Positions 37,862-47,012 of a stretch of 64,000 nt of DNA are shown piece after piece. Position numbers and translations under genes: made by a program. The notes under the pieces are model-generated. The model made no database searches. It saw nothing but the letters and a program-made list of their open reading frames with translations, and was not told where the DNA came from. Position 1 is the first letter of the stretch, and each line of letters begins with the position of its first letter. This DNA comes from Palsa-883 sp963847615 (GTDB lineage Bacteria; Pseudomonadota; Alphaproteobacteria; Acetobacterales; Acetobacteraceae), in the NCBI GenBank assembly GCA_963847615.1, contig CAWKAN010000016.1, positions 496,001 through 560,000 on the forward strand, given 5' to 3'.

Positions 37862-38358
37862 CGTAAAACTCCCCCCACTTTTGTTGCAAAACAAGACATG
37901 GTAGCGGCCCGCTGTCAACCGCGATGCCAGCGGAATGCCGCCGCTCGCCGACCTTTTCTGCCACGGCAAACGCCGGACGCCTGATACGCGCGCGGCACGC
38001 ATCGCGGCGCATGCCGGCAACCAGAAAATTCGACCATGCCGCCGCCCGGCAGCGCGATGAACCGGGCCAGGCCGATGCGACACCGGCGTGGCCGCTGATG
38101 CAGAGGCGATCGCTCGGGCCGCAACGACTTCCCGCACGCCACAAGGCGCAGCTCGCGCGAGCCGCGGATCGGCGCGACAGTCAGGCCAAACATTCCCGGC
38201 CCAACATTCCCGGCCCAAAATCCCGACCAAAAAATCCGACCGGCGCCGGACCGGGGACCTTGCAGGATCCGCATTCCTGCCGGTGGCCAGGCGAGGTGGT
38301 CCCCGGGGGACAACCATGCCTAAGCTTGCCGGACAACCGCGGAAACGGACCCAACGAG
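37862..38358. other. Intergenic region before the TRAP operon
   Basis: No convincing gene. The minus-strand ORF continues upstream of the cytochrome without coding signs. A repeated CAACATTCCCGGCC stretch is seen near 38190-38220. No clear promoter was identified. Confidence 0.45.
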
Positions 38359-40215
38359 ATGTCGGCGACCCAACAGGTGGTACCGGCGGCGATCGCGCGC
38401 GCAGACGGTCTTGCCCGCGCCGACCGGCTGCTGACGCTGGTGCTGGAGGCCGTCACCGCCGGGCTCGTGGTCGCCGAGATCGTCATCCTGTTTGTCGGCA
38501 TCGTCGCGCGCTACGCCTTCCACCACCCGCTGATCTGGTCGGACGAGCTCGCCTCCCTGCTGTTCCTGTGGCTGGCGATGCTGGGCGCCGTGCTGGCGCT
38601 GCGCCGCAACGAGCACATGCGCATGACGGCGCTGGTCAACCGTGCCGGGGCCCCGTTGCGCCGGTTCGTCAACGACCTCGCGCTGGCCGCGGCGCTGGCG
38701 TTCCTGCTCGCCATCCTGGCCGCCTCGCTCGACTACGCGCGCAATGAAGCGATCGTCTCGATCATGTCGCTCGATCTGTCGATGGCCTGGCGTGCCGCGG
38801 CGATGCCGGTCGGCATCGGGCTGATGATCGTCACCGCGTTGCTGCGGCTCGATCGCGACGCCCTGCCGCGGGCGGTCCTCGCCCTCGCGGTGGTCGGCGC
38901 CGTCTTCGCGGGGTTCTGGCTGCTGCATCCGGTGCTGCTGCAACTCGGGCGGCTCAATCTGCTGATCTTCTTCCTCGGCGTGGTCTCCGTCACGGTGTTC
39001 CTCGGCGTCCCCATTGCGATCGCCTTCGGCCTCGCCACGCTCGGCTACCTGGCGCTGGCCACGCACGTGCCGATCTCGGTGCTCGTTGCGCGGATGGACA
39101 CCGGCATGTCGCACCCGGTGCTGCTGTCCGTGCCGCTGTTCGTCTTCCTCGGCCTGCTGATCGAGATGACCGGCATGGCGCGCGTCATGGTGCGCTTCCT
39201 GGCCAACCTGCTGGGCCATGTGCGCGGCGGCCTATCGTTCGTGCTGATCGGCGCGATGTACCTGGTGTCCGGCATCTCCGGCTCGAAGGCCGCCGACATG
39301 GCGGCGGTCGCCCCGGTGCTGTTTCCGGAAATGGAATCGCGCGGCGCGCGGCGCGGCGACCTGGTGGCGCTGCTGGCGGCGACCGGCGCGCAGACCGAAA
39401 CCATTCCGCCCAGCCTGATCCTGATCACCATCGGCTCGGTCACCGGCATCTCGATCGCGGCGCTGTTCACCGGCGGCCTGCTGCCCGGCCTGGTGGTCGG
39501 CCTGATCCTGTGCGTCATGACCTGGTCGCGTGCCGGCACCACGGAGCGCGCACCGCGGGCCTCGGCCGTCGCCATCGTCCGCAGCTTCGGCGTTGCCATT
39601 CCGGCCCTGGTCCTGCCATTCGTGATTCGCGGCGCCGTGGTGGGCGGCATCGCCACCGCCACCGAGGTCTCCACGATCGGCATCGTCTACGCGACGCTGG
39701 CCGGCCTGTTGATCTACCGCCAGTTCGACTGGGCGCGGCTGATGCCGATGCTGGTGCAGACCGCTTCCCTGTCGGGCGCCATCCTGCTGATCGTCGGCGC
39801 GGCGACCGGCATGGCCTGGGCGATCACCGCCTCCGGCTTCTCGGTCATCGTGGCGCATTGGATCGCCGGCCTGCCGGGCGGCGCCATATCGTTCATGGCG
39901 ATCTCCATCCTGCTGTTCGTCGTGCTCGGCAGCATCCTGGAGGGCATCCCGGCGATCGTGCTGTTCGGCCCGCTGCTGTTCCCGATCGCGCATCAGGTCG
40001 GCATCCACGAGGTGCACTACGCCATGGTGGCGATCCTGGCGATGGGCCTGGGGCTGTTCGCGCCACCCTTCGGCGTCGGCTACTACGTCGCCTGCGCGAT
40101 CGGCGGCGCCAACCCGGACGACGGAATGCGCCATATCTGGCGCTATCTGGCGGCACTGCTGGTGGGACTGATCATCGTCGCCGCCGTGCCGTGGCTTTCG
40201 ATTGGCTTTCTGTGA
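38359..40215 (+). CDS. TRAP transporter permease, fused DctQ-DctM
   Basis: A 618-residue protein joining both membrane parts of a TRAP transporter. The DctQ-like part (about residues 15-165) has four hydrophobic helices and the motif IWSDELASLLFLWLAMLGAV. The DctM-like part (about 185-618) has GISGSKAADMAAVAPVLFP, then TGAQTETIPPSLILITIG and the final FAPPFGVGYYVACAIGG. Fused QM forms are known. The ATG at 38359 follows ACGAG. The DctP gene follows at 30 bases, so the system is complete and uses a sodium or proton gradient to take up a small organic solute, probably a carboxylate. Confidence 0.85.
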   Translation: MSATQQVVPAAIARADGLARADRLLTLVLEAVTAGLVVAEIVILFVGIVARYAFHHPLIWSDELASLLFLWLAMLGAVLALRRNEHMRMTALVNRAGAPLRRFVNDLALAAALAFLLAILAASLDYARNEAIVSIMSLDLSMAWRAAAMPVGIGLMIVTALLRLDRDALPRAVLALAVVGAVFAGFWLLHPVLLQLGRLNLLIFFLGVVSVTVFLGVPIAIAFGLATLGYLALATHVPISVLVARMDTGMSHPVLLSVPLFVFLGLLIEMTGMARVMVRFLANLLGHVRGGLSFVLIGAMYLVSGISGSKAADMAAVAPVLFPEMESRGARRGDLVALLAATGAQTETIPPSLILITIGSVTGISIAALFTGGLLPGLVVGLILCVMTWSRAGTTERAPRASAVAIVRSFGVAIPALVLPFVIRGAVVGGIATATEVSTIGIVYATLAGLLIYRQFDWARLMPMLVQTASLSGAILLIVGAATGMAWAITASGFSVIVAHWIAGLPGGAISFMAISILLFVVLGSILEGIPAIVLFGPLLFPIAHQVGIHEVHYAMVAILAMGLGLFAPPFGVGYYVACAIGGANPDDGMRHIWRYLAALLVGLIIVAAVPWLSIGFL

Positions 40216-40245
40216 CGTAACAAGATGGACAAGGGGAAACGACAA

Positions 40246-41253
40246 ATGCGAACAACCAGGCGTATGATGATCGGCGGCATGGCCGCACTGGCCGCGCCGG
40301 CGCTGCCGCGCTTCGCCAGGGCGGCGGAGTATTCATGGAAGTTCGCCCATTCCGCGCCGACCAGCTTTCCGTTGCATATCCGTCTTGTCGCGGCGGCGGA
40401 GAAGATCGGCAAGGACTCCAACGGCCGCATGGAGCTGCAGGTCTTCCCCGATTCCCAGCTCGGTGGCGACAACGACCTGCTGTCGCAGGTGCGCAGCGGC
40501 GCGATCGAGTTCTGCCAGCCGACCGGGCAGATCCTGGCGTCCATCCTGCCGATGACCGCGATCAGCGCGCTGGGCTTTGCCTGGACCGACTACGGCAAGA
40601 TCTGGCCGGCGATGGACGGCGATCTCGGCAAGTTCATCCGCGCGCAGATCACCGCCAAGGTCGGGCTGGTGCCGATGGAGCGGATGTGGGACCTCGGCTA
40701 CCGCCAGGTGACCACCAGCACCAAGCCGATCAAGGTCGCCGACGACCTCGCCGGGCTGAAGATTCGCGTGCCGGTGGCGCCCAGCCTGGTGACACTGTTC
40801 CAGACCTTGAAGGCCGCGCCGTTGGCGCTGCAGTTCCCCGAGGTCTACTCGGCGCTGCAAACCCATATCGCCGACGCCCAGGAAAACCCGCTGACGCTGA
40901 TCAAGGCGGCGAAGTTCTACGAGGTACAGAAATACTGTTCGCTGACGAACCATGTGTGGGACGGCCACTGGTTCTGCGCCAATGCCGCCGCCTGGGCCGG
41001 ACTGCCGGCGCCGCTGAAGGAGATCGTTGCCAACAATCTGAACGAAGCGGCACTGCTGGAGCGCGCCGATATCGCCAACGGCGACAAATCCATGCAGGCG
41101 GAATTGGAAGGCAAGGGACTCGCGTTCAACACCGTCGATACGCAGAGCTTCCGCGACGGGCTGAAGACCGGCGGCTTCTACAAGAGCTGGCGCGCCAAAC
41201 TCGGCGACGCGCCGTGGGAGATCCTGGAACGATACGCCGGCAAGCTGGGGTAA
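40246..41253 (+). CDS. TRAP transporter substrate-binding protein DctP
   Basis: A 335-residue periplasmic binding protein. The leader RTTRRMMIGGMAALAAPALP is Tat-like and ends near ARA-AEY. The mature start YSWKFAHSAPTSFPLH and the block GLKIRVPVAPSLVTLFQTL are DctP signatures, as is TLIKAAKFYEVQKY. AAGGGGA precedes the ATG at 40246; an in-frame ATG seven codons upstream is less likely. It works with the fused DctQM upstream. The ligand is not evident. Confidence 0.85.
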   Translation: MRTTRRMMIGGMAALAAPALPRFARAAEYSWKFAHSAPTSFPLHIRLVAAAEKIGKDSNGRMELQVFPDSQLGGDNDLLSQVRSGAIEFCQPTGQILASILPMTAISALGFAWTDYGKIWPAMDGDLGKFIRAQITAKVGLVPMERMWDLGYRQVTTSTKPIKVADDLAGLKIRVPVAPSLVTLFQTLKAAPLALQFPEVYSALQTHIADAQENPLTLIKAAKFYEVQKYCSLTNHVWDGHWFCANAAAWAGLPAPLKEIVANNLNEAALLERADIANGDKSMQAELEGKGLAFNTVDTQSFRDGLKTGGFYKSWRAKLGDAPWEILERYAGKLG

Positions 41254-41282
41254 CCCTCGGGGTCAAATACCAGCGGCCGGGT

Positions 41283-41554
41283 GCGCTGACGCCGGCAAGC
41301 AGGCCAAGGGGGCTTTGCCCCCCTGGACCCCCCACCAAGGGCGGAGCCCTTGGAACCCCGGACTGGGAGTGTGGGGAGGGGAAGGGGGCGGGTGGGCCGG
41401 GTGTCGGTGCCGCCCCTCGCGAGGGGCGGCACCGACACCCGGCCCACCCGCCCCCTTCCCCTCCCCACACTCCCAGTCAAGGAGTCCAGAGGCCGCTGCC
41501 TCTGGTGGGGGTCCAGGGGGCAAAGCCCCCTGGCCTGTTTGCGTGCGTCAACGC
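41283..41554. repeat. Mosaic palindromic intergenic element, copy B
   Basis: The centre, 41363-41476, is a perfect 114-bp palindrome with 57-base arms and no loop. It begins CTGGGAGTGTGGGGAGGGG and closes at CCCCTCGCGAGGGG. The left flank uses GGGGGCTTTGCCCCCC, the mirror of the right-flank hairpin of other copies, so modules are rearranged. The ends (TGACGC, AGGCC) are also inverted. It lies between convergent genes. Confidence 0.85.
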
Positions 41555-41568
41555 ACGCGGCCGTTGCA

Positions 41569-42387
41569 TCAGTCCCGCGGTGGGGCGCTGATGGCGTCGA
41601 TGTAGCGGCGCACCGACCAGGTCAGCACCGCCTTGCCGTTGGCCGGCAGGATGCGGTCCCACCAGGCGCCGTAGATCGGCTCGAACGGCCAGGGTTCCAG
41701 CACCGCGGCGATGTGTTCGACCGAGGCGCGGTCGAGCGGGATCAGGTCCGGGTAGCTGCGCATGAAGCTGACCTTGCGGTCCCAGCCGACCTGCACGATG
41801 TCGCCCGACAGCAGCGCGCCCTTGCCGCCGGCGCCGGCCGCCCAGTGCAGCACCTGCGCCCCGGCGAAATGACCCGGGCAGTGCAGCAGCGTCACGCCGG
41901 GCACGATCTGCTTGCTGGGGCCGTCCCAGAACTGCACCACCGGATCGGGCCGCATCACCCATTGCCGGTCACGCGCGTGCAGGTGGATCGGCGCGCCGCC
42001 GAACGCGTGGCTCCATTCGATCATCGAGGAATAGTAGTGCGGATGGGAAATCGCGATGCCGGCGATGCCGCCGAGCGCGCGCACGATCTCGATCGTTGCG
42101 TCATCGATGAAGCTGATGCAGTCCCACAGGATGTTGCCGTGCGGCGTGCGGACCAGCAGGGCGCGCTGGGCGATCGCGAAGGCCGGTGTGGTGCCGATGC
42201 CGATCAGCTCCGGCTCGTGGCGGCGGAACGCGTTGAAATGCGTCCGCCGCATCGCCGCCAGCGTGGTCCAGGACTGGCCGAGCAGGTTCACATACTGGCG
42301 TTCGTCCTGGCAGATCGGGCAGCCGGCGGGGGGCGCCTCGCTCGGTGGGTATTGCGTGCCGCAGGTGGTGCAGATGAATTCTGCCAT
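41569..42387 (-). CDS. MBL-fold metallo-hydrolase with N-terminal zinc ribbon
   Basis: A 272-residue protein. The first 35 residues form a rubredoxin-like metal site, CTTCGTQYPP and CPIC. A metallo-beta-lactamase-like domain follows with AISHPHYYSSM, where the HxHxDH motif is altered, then LLHCPGHFAGAQV and LLSGDIVQV. The first metal motif is incomplete (SHPHYYS), so metal binding or activity may differ from classical members. GATCC lies before the ATG. It is followed on the same strand, 14 bases upstream, by an MFS transporter, suggesting co-expression. Confidence 0.7.
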   Translation of the reverse strand: MAEFICTTCGTQYPPSEAPPAGCPICQDERQYVNLLGQSWTTLAAMRRTHFNAFRRHEPELIGIGTTPAFAIAQRALLVRTPHGNILWDCISFIDDATIEIVRALGGIAGIAISHPHYYSSMIEWSHAFGGAPIHLHARDRQWVMRPDPVVQFWDGPSKQIVPGVTLLHCPGHFAGAQVLHWAAGAGGKGALLSGDIVQVGWDRKVSFMRSYPDLIPLDRASVEHIAAVLEPWPFEPIYGAWWDRILPANGKAVLTWSVRRYIDAISAPPRD

Positions 42388-42401
42388 GGATCGATCCTTG
42401 T

Positions 42402-43640
42402 TCAGCCGAACACCGGGCGCAGCCGCTGCTGGCGTTGGCGCGCCACCAGCACGCCGACCACCGCCAGGTTGATCAGGTTGCACACGAAGCCGAGCTGAAA
42501 CGCCTGCCCGTAATGACCGAAATGATCGAACATCGCGCCGGCCAGCCAGCTTCCCACCGCCATGCCGGACATCCCGCTCAGCAGCATGATCGGCACCCGC
42601 CAGCTCGCCTCGCGTGAGGGGTACAGGTCGCGGATCGCCAGCACGTAGGCCGGAATGATCCCGGCGAAGCCCAGCCCATAGACGGCCGAAGCGGCGAACA
42701 GCCCGCCCTCGCTCTGCACCACGGCATAGACCAGGATGGAGACCGCCTGCGCGGCCGAACTCAGCAGCACGGTCCACAACCCGCCCAGGTTGTCGGCCAC
42801 CCAGCCCCAGAACTGGCGGCTGAGAAACGCCAGGCCCAGCAGCATCGACAGCATCAGCGCGCCCAGCTCCGGCGTCAGCCCGTCATCGGTGCACAGCGCC
42901 ACCAGATGCGCGGTCGGCATCGCCATCGGGATGCAGCAGAAGAACGGCGCGATCGCCAGCAGCAGCATCGCCGGGTTCGGCCGCAGCCCGAGCACCAGCG
43001 TGCCTGGGCGCGGTCCCGCGGCGGCGATGGCGGCGCGCCCGGTGCTCGGCGGGGCCAGCCGCAGGCAGAACAGCGCGACCGGCACCACCGCGACGACGAG
43101 GATCACCGCGAAGCCCGCCATGGTGGCCTGCCAGCCGAACCGCTCGATGCCGATCTGGAACAACGGCGGCCAGACCACACCGGAGACGTACTGGCCGGAG
43201 GAGATCAGCGCCAGCGCGGTGCCGCGCCGCTTGTCGAACCAGCGGCTGATATAGACCAGCAGCGGCGGGTAGACGCCGGCGCTGCCCAGCAGGCCGATCA
43301 GCAGCCCGTGGCCGACCAGCAGCGACCAGGTGCTGCCCAGCGCGGACAGCAGCAGCCCCGCCCCCATCATCAGCGTGCCGCCCAGCACCGTCCAGCGCAC
43401 GCCGATCCGCTCGGCGAACAATCCCATGGCGATGCCGCCCGAACCGGTACCGAACCAGACCAGTGCGGCGGCCAAGGATGGGATGGCGCGCGGCACGTCC
43501 AGCGTCGCGGCGATCGGCTTCAGCGCCACCACCACGATCAGCGGCGCGCCGTAGGTGAAGGACAGCACGGCCAGCACGACACACGCGACGACCCAGGAGG
43601 TGCGCGTCTCGATGCTGTCCGCTGCGGCGCTGCGGCTCAT
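42402..43640 (-). CDS. MFS transporter
   Basis: A 412-residue major facilitator with 12 predicted helices. It has FGTGSGGIAMGLFAERIGVRW at the first cytoplasmic loop, the SRWFDKRRGTALALISSGQY region after helix 4 and MLSGMSGMAVGSWLAGAMF in the second half. This is close to the OFA/monocarboxylate branch. Its stop is 14 bases before the metallo-hydrolase start, so the two form an operon. It may import or export the metallo-hydrolase substrate. Confidence 0.8.
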   Translation of the reverse strand: MSRSAAADSIETRTSWVVACVVLAVLSFTYGAPLIVVVALKPIAATLDVPRAIPSLAAALVWFGTGSGGIAMGLFAERIGVRWTVLGGTLMMGAGLLLSALGSTWSLLVGHGLLIGLLGSAGVYPPLLVYISRWFDKRRGTALALISSGQYVSGVVWPPLFQIGIERFGWQATMAGFAVILVVAVVPVALFCLRLAPPSTGRAAIAAAGPRPGTLVLGLRPNPAMLLLAIAPFFCCIPMAMPTAHLVALCTDDGLTPELGALMLSMLLGLAFLSRQFWGWVADNLGGLWTVLLSSAAQAVSILVYAVVQSEGGLFAASAVYGLGFAGIIPAYVLAIRDLYPSREASWRVPIMLLSGMSGMAVGSWLAGAMFDHFGHYGQAFQLGFVCNLINLAVVGVLVARQRQQRLRPVFG

Positions 43641-43728
43641 GCGCTACCTTTCTCCCCCCGGCACGCGTCCCGCGCGCCACCCCTGCGTGCGACCAATCCC
43701 CGCGCGCGCCGCGCCGTCGGCCGCCAGT

Positions 43729-44736
43729 CTAGCCGAACATCGCCGCGATGTCAGAGGCCGCGACGTCCTCGATCCGCGCCGGCTGCCAGCGCGGCGCGCG
43801 GTCCTTGTCCACCACCATGGCGCGCACGCCCTCGATGAAGTCGCTGTGGCGCATCGTCGTGTGGGTCAGCGCGAACTCGGCGTCCAGGCATTGCTCCAGC
43901 GTGCGATGCGCGCCCTCGCGCAGGATGCGCAGCGTCCAGGCCAGCGCCGAGGGCGACACGCCGCGCAGCGCCTCGATCGTCTTGCCCGCCCAGTCGCTGT
44001 CGTCCGCGGCCAGGCGGTGCAGGATCTCCGCCACGTCGTCGGCGGCGAAGATCGTGTCGATCGCGGCACGCTGGGCCTGCAACGAAAACGCCGGCAGCGG
44101 CACCGCGTGGCGCGCCAGCGCGGCGATCCCGTCCCGCGCCAGCGCGGCGGACAGTTGTGGTATCTCCGCGCGCGGCGTGAACTGCGTGGCGAACCCGGCA
44201 TGCACCGCATCGGCACCATGGATGCGCGCGCCGGTCAGGCCGAGATAGGTGCCGAGCTGCCCGGGCAGCCGCGGCAGGAAGAACGTCGCGCCGATATCGG
44301 GGAAGAAGCCGATCGCGGTCTCCGGCATGGCGAACATGGCGTGCTCGCTGGCCACGCGGTAGTCGCCGTAGATCGACACGCCGATGCCCCCGCCCATGCA
44401 GATGCCGTCGATCAGCGCGATGTACGGCTTCGGATAGGCCGCGATCATGCGGTTGAGCGCATATTCCTCGGTGAAGAAGGCATCGACCGGCGCGCGGTTG
44501 CCGTCGAGCTGGTGCTGGCGCAACGCGCGGATGTCCCCCCCGGCGCAGAAGGCGCGCTCGCCGATGCCCTCGATCAGCACGGCGTGGACGTGCGGGTCGT
44601 CGCGCCAGGCGGCCAGCGCGGCGGTGATGGCGCGGATCATCGGCACGTCGAGCGCATTGAGCGCCGTCGGACGGTTCAGCGTGATCCGGCCCACCCGCCC
44701 GTCGTGGCGGGTGAGGACGCTCGGCTCGGGTTGCAT
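43729..44736 (-). CDS. 3-hydroxyisobutyryl-CoA hydrolase / enoyl-CoA hydratase family
   Basis: A 335-residue crotonase-fold protein. FCAGGDIRAL at about residue 63 is the CoA and oxyanion loop. MGGGIGVSIYGDYRVASEHA and PETAIGFFPDIGATFFLPRL are the hallmark of the HIBYL-CoA hydrolase subgroup. The C-terminal extension with MRHSDFIEGVRAMVVDKD also fits. It would hydrolyse 3-hydroxyisobutyryl-CoA in valine degradation, or act as a related acyl-CoA hydrolase. The ATG at 44736 gives the standard N-terminus. The downstream MFS gene is on the same strand at 88 bases. Confidence 0.85.
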   Translation of the reverse strand: MQPEPSVLTRHDGRVGRITLNRPTALNALDVPMIRAITAALAAWRDDPHVHAVLIEGIGERAFCAGGDIRALRQHQLDGNRAPVDAFFTEEYALNRMIAAYPKPYIALIDGICMGGGIGVSIYGDYRVASEHAMFAMPETAIGFFPDIGATFFLPRLPGQLGTYLGLTGARIHGADAVHAGFATQFTPRAEIPQLSAALARDGIAALARHAVPLPAFSLQAQRAAIDTIFAADDVAEILHRLAADDSDWAGKTIEALRGVSPSALAWTLRILREGAHRTLEQCLDAEFALTHTTMRHSDFIEGVRAMVVDKDRAPRWQPARIEDVAASDIAAMFG

Positions 44737-44814
44737 GCGGCGGCGGTCTCCGTGTGCGTAATGGTTTCGCGGTTGGGTAAGCCCGGCGGCAGGTCCGCCC
44801 CGGGCGATCACGCC

Positions 44815-45387
44815 CTAGCGCGGGCGCTGGTCGTTGTTGATGCGATGGTCGCCGGCGAGCCAGCGGGCCAGCTCGCTGTGGGCGTCGGCCCGGCGCATCG
44901 CGGCGATCGCCGCGATGTTGGGGGCGTCAACGGTGAATTCCAGCGGCAGGCCGTCCGGGGTCTTCACGTACATCGATACGCAGTAGCCATGATCGGTGCG
45001 GCGATAGGCGATGTCGGCGGCGCGCAGCCGCAATTCCAACTCCGCGAAGGTGGCCTGGCCGACCTTGAAGGCCACGTGCCACGACCCGCCCCGATCGCCG
45101 AAATGCGCGCGGTTCATCTCGTAGGCGGCGGGATCGGCGAACTGGAAGAATGCCAGTGCGCCGCCGTCGGCCATCTCGAAGAAGGTGTGGCAGTAGTCCA
45201 CCTCGCGGCCGAGCGCGGCGTTGAACGCGCGCTCGCACCAGGTGGCGACCAGCGGAATGCCCAGAACGTCCTCAATGAAGGCGCGATTGGCCTCCTGGTC
45301 GCGCACCGCGAAGGCGTGGTGGTGCAGGCGAAGCGGCGGCTCGCCGAGCAGGGCGGGACGCGGCGCGGCGGCTTGGTCTGGCGGCAC
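44815..45387 (-). CDS. VOC family (glyoxalase-like) protein
   Basis: A 190-residue protein with a vicinal-oxygen-chelate fold. LRLHHHAFAVRDQEANRAFI starts the first beta-alpha-beta unit. DYCHTFFEMADGGALAFFQF and SWHVAFKVGQATFAELE carry likely metal ligands. HGYCVSMYVKTPDGLPLEF ends the second unit. The reaction could be ring-cleaving or glyoxalase-like; it is not predictable. A GTG at 45387 follows GGAGGAG and is preferred. It is 78 bases upstream of the CoA hydrolase on the same strand. Confidence 0.75.
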   Translation of the reverse strand: MPPDQAAAPRPALLGEPPLRLHHHAFAVRDQEANRAFIEDVLGIPLVATWCERAFNAALGREVDYCHTFFEMADGGALAFFQFADPAAYEMNRAHFGDRGGSWHVAFKVGQATFAELELRLRAADIAYRRTDHGYCVSMYVKTPDGLPLEFTVDAPNIAAIAAMRRADAHSELARWLAGDHRINNDQRPR

Positions 45388-45467
45388 GTGCTCCTCCGGT
45401 TGCGGCGCTGACGGCCCCCCAGTCTGCACCAACGCCAGACAATCGGCGATGCCCCACCGGCCCGGCC

Positions 45468-45812
45468 AGGCAATCGCCGCGGCGAAGCAAAGGCTGGGGC
45501 TTCGCCCCAGACCCCACCAAGGGGCGCTGCCCCTTGGAACCCCGCCAAGGGCGGAGCCCTTGGAACCCTTGACTGGGAGTGTGGGGAGGGGGAGGGGGCG
45601 TGAGGGCAAGGCGCCGGGGGTGTCCGGCACACCGGACGCCCCGGCGCCTTGCCCTCACGCCCCCTCCCTCCCCACACTCCCAGTCATGAGTCAGAGGCCG
45701 CTGCCGGCGCCTGCCCCCGGGCACTTGTCCCGGGGGGTGGGGGTCCAGGGGGCAAAGCCCCCTGGCGGGGTTCGGGGCGGAGCCCCGACCTTGCCTCACC
45801 CCGGCGATTGCC
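45468..45812. repeat. Mosaic palindromic intergenic element, copy C
   Basis: A 345-bp element between divergent genes. Outer ends AGGCAATCGCCG are inverted, followed by GGGGCTTCGCCCC and CCAAGGGGC hairpins. The central palindrome, 45573-45683 (111 bp), shares CTGGGAGTGTGGGGAGGG with copies A and B. It has its own core, GGCGCCGGGG, closing at TCCGGCACACCGGA. The right flank carries an extra GC-rich insertion, about 45703-45739. Confidence 0.85.
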
Positions 45813-45932
45813 TTGCCAAAGCCTGAATTTGCGTGTGGCTTCCGGGTGTGGCCGTTGCGGCGTTCTGGTGACGCAAGCGGTTGGTTTCCGGGGGCCCAGG
45901 CGGAGGGGCTTTCCTCAGAAGGGCGGTCGGAT

Positions 45933-47012
45933 GTGACCAGGCGTGGATGGTTGGCAGGTGTGGGGCTGCTGTTGGCGGCGTTGGCTTGCGCGTGGTGGTG
46001 GACCACCCGCCCGCCGCCGGCGACGGTGTGGCAAGGCTACGCGGAGGCCGACTTCGTCATGGTTGGTCCGACCCAGCCGGGGCTGCTGACCGCGGTGTTC
46101 GTTGCGCGCGGCGAGGCGGTTGCCGCCGGCGCGCCGCTGTTCGCGCAGGACGACGCGGATGATCGGGCGGCGCGCGACCAGGCGGCGCAGTTGCTGGCGC
46201 AGGCGGAGCGGCAACTGGGCAACCTGGAGCAGCCCGGCCGACCGACCGAAATCGCCCAGGCCGAGGCCAACCTGGCGGACGCCAGCGCAACCCTGGCCCG
46301 CACCGTGACCGACCTGGCCCGCGGCGAGACGCTGCTGCCCAAGGGTGGCACCACGCAGCAGGCGGTCGATCAGCTTCGCGCCGACCACCTGTCGGCCGAG
46401 GCCAAGGTGGCCGCGCTGCGGGCGGCGTTGGCGCAGGCGCGTGCGCCGCTGGGGCGGGACGACGAGATCAAGGCGCAGCGCGCGGCGGTCGGCGCGGCGC
46501 GCGCCGCGCTGGAGATGGCGGCGTGGCGGCTGGCGCAGCGCCAGGTCACGGCGCCGGCGGCGGGGCGGATTGCCGATGTGCTGGCCCGCGCGGGGGAAAC
46601 CATGGCGGCGGGCGCGGCGGTCGTTTCGCTGCTGCCGCCCGGCAACATCCGGGTCCGCTTCTTCGTCCCCGAGCGGGACCTGGCGACGATCCATGCCGGC
46701 GACCTGGTGCTGCTCGGCTGTGACGGCTGCCCTGCCGGGCTGTCCGCCGCGATCTCGTTCATCTCGCCGCAGGCGGAATATACGCCGCCGCTGATCTACA
46801 GCGAGTCGAGCAAGTCCAAGCTGGTGTTCCTGGTCGAGGCAAGGCCGGCGCCGGCGCAGGCGGCGCTGCTGCATCCGGGTGAGCCGATGGAGGTGCGCCC
46901 GCGGGGAAGCCTGGCGCCCGCGGGCGGCCCTGGGGGAACGTCGGAAGCAACGCCGGCGGGGGCGCGGCGGACCGAGGCGACAGCCGCGCCGGCAGCGACG
47001 CGCACGCCATGA
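45933..47012 (+). CDS. HlyD-family membrane fusion (adaptor) protein
   Basis: A 359-residue periplasmic adaptor. One N-terminal membrane segment (residues 6-22) is followed by a biotinyl-lipoyl strand pair around AVFVARGEAVAAGAPLFAQD and a long coiled-coil hairpin rich in Ala, Glu and Arg. The second lipoyl half is at RQVTAPAAGRIADVLARAGE. It would link an inner-membrane ABC exporter to an outer-membrane channel. The GTG at 45933 is the best start. The ABC ATPase start overlaps its stop (ATGATG), so translation is coupled. The Ala/Thr-rich C-terminal tail is long for the family. Confidence 0.8.
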   Translation: MTRRGWLAGVGLLLAALACAWWWTTRPPPATVWQGYAEADFVMVGPTQPGLLTAVFVARGEAVAAGAPLFAQDDADDRAARDQAAQLLAQAERQLGNLEQPGRPTEIAQAEANLADASATLARTVTDLARGETLLPKGGTTQQAVDQLRADHLSAEAKVAALRAALAQARAPLGRDDEIKAQRAAVGAARAALEMAAWRLAQRQVTAPAAGRIADVLARAGETMAAGAAVVSLLPPGNIRVRFFVPERDLATIHAGDLVLLGCDGCPAGLSAAISFISPQAEYTPPLIYSESSKSKLVFLVEARPAPAQAALLHPGEPMEVRPRGSLAPAGGPGGTSEATPAGARRTEATAAPAATRTP

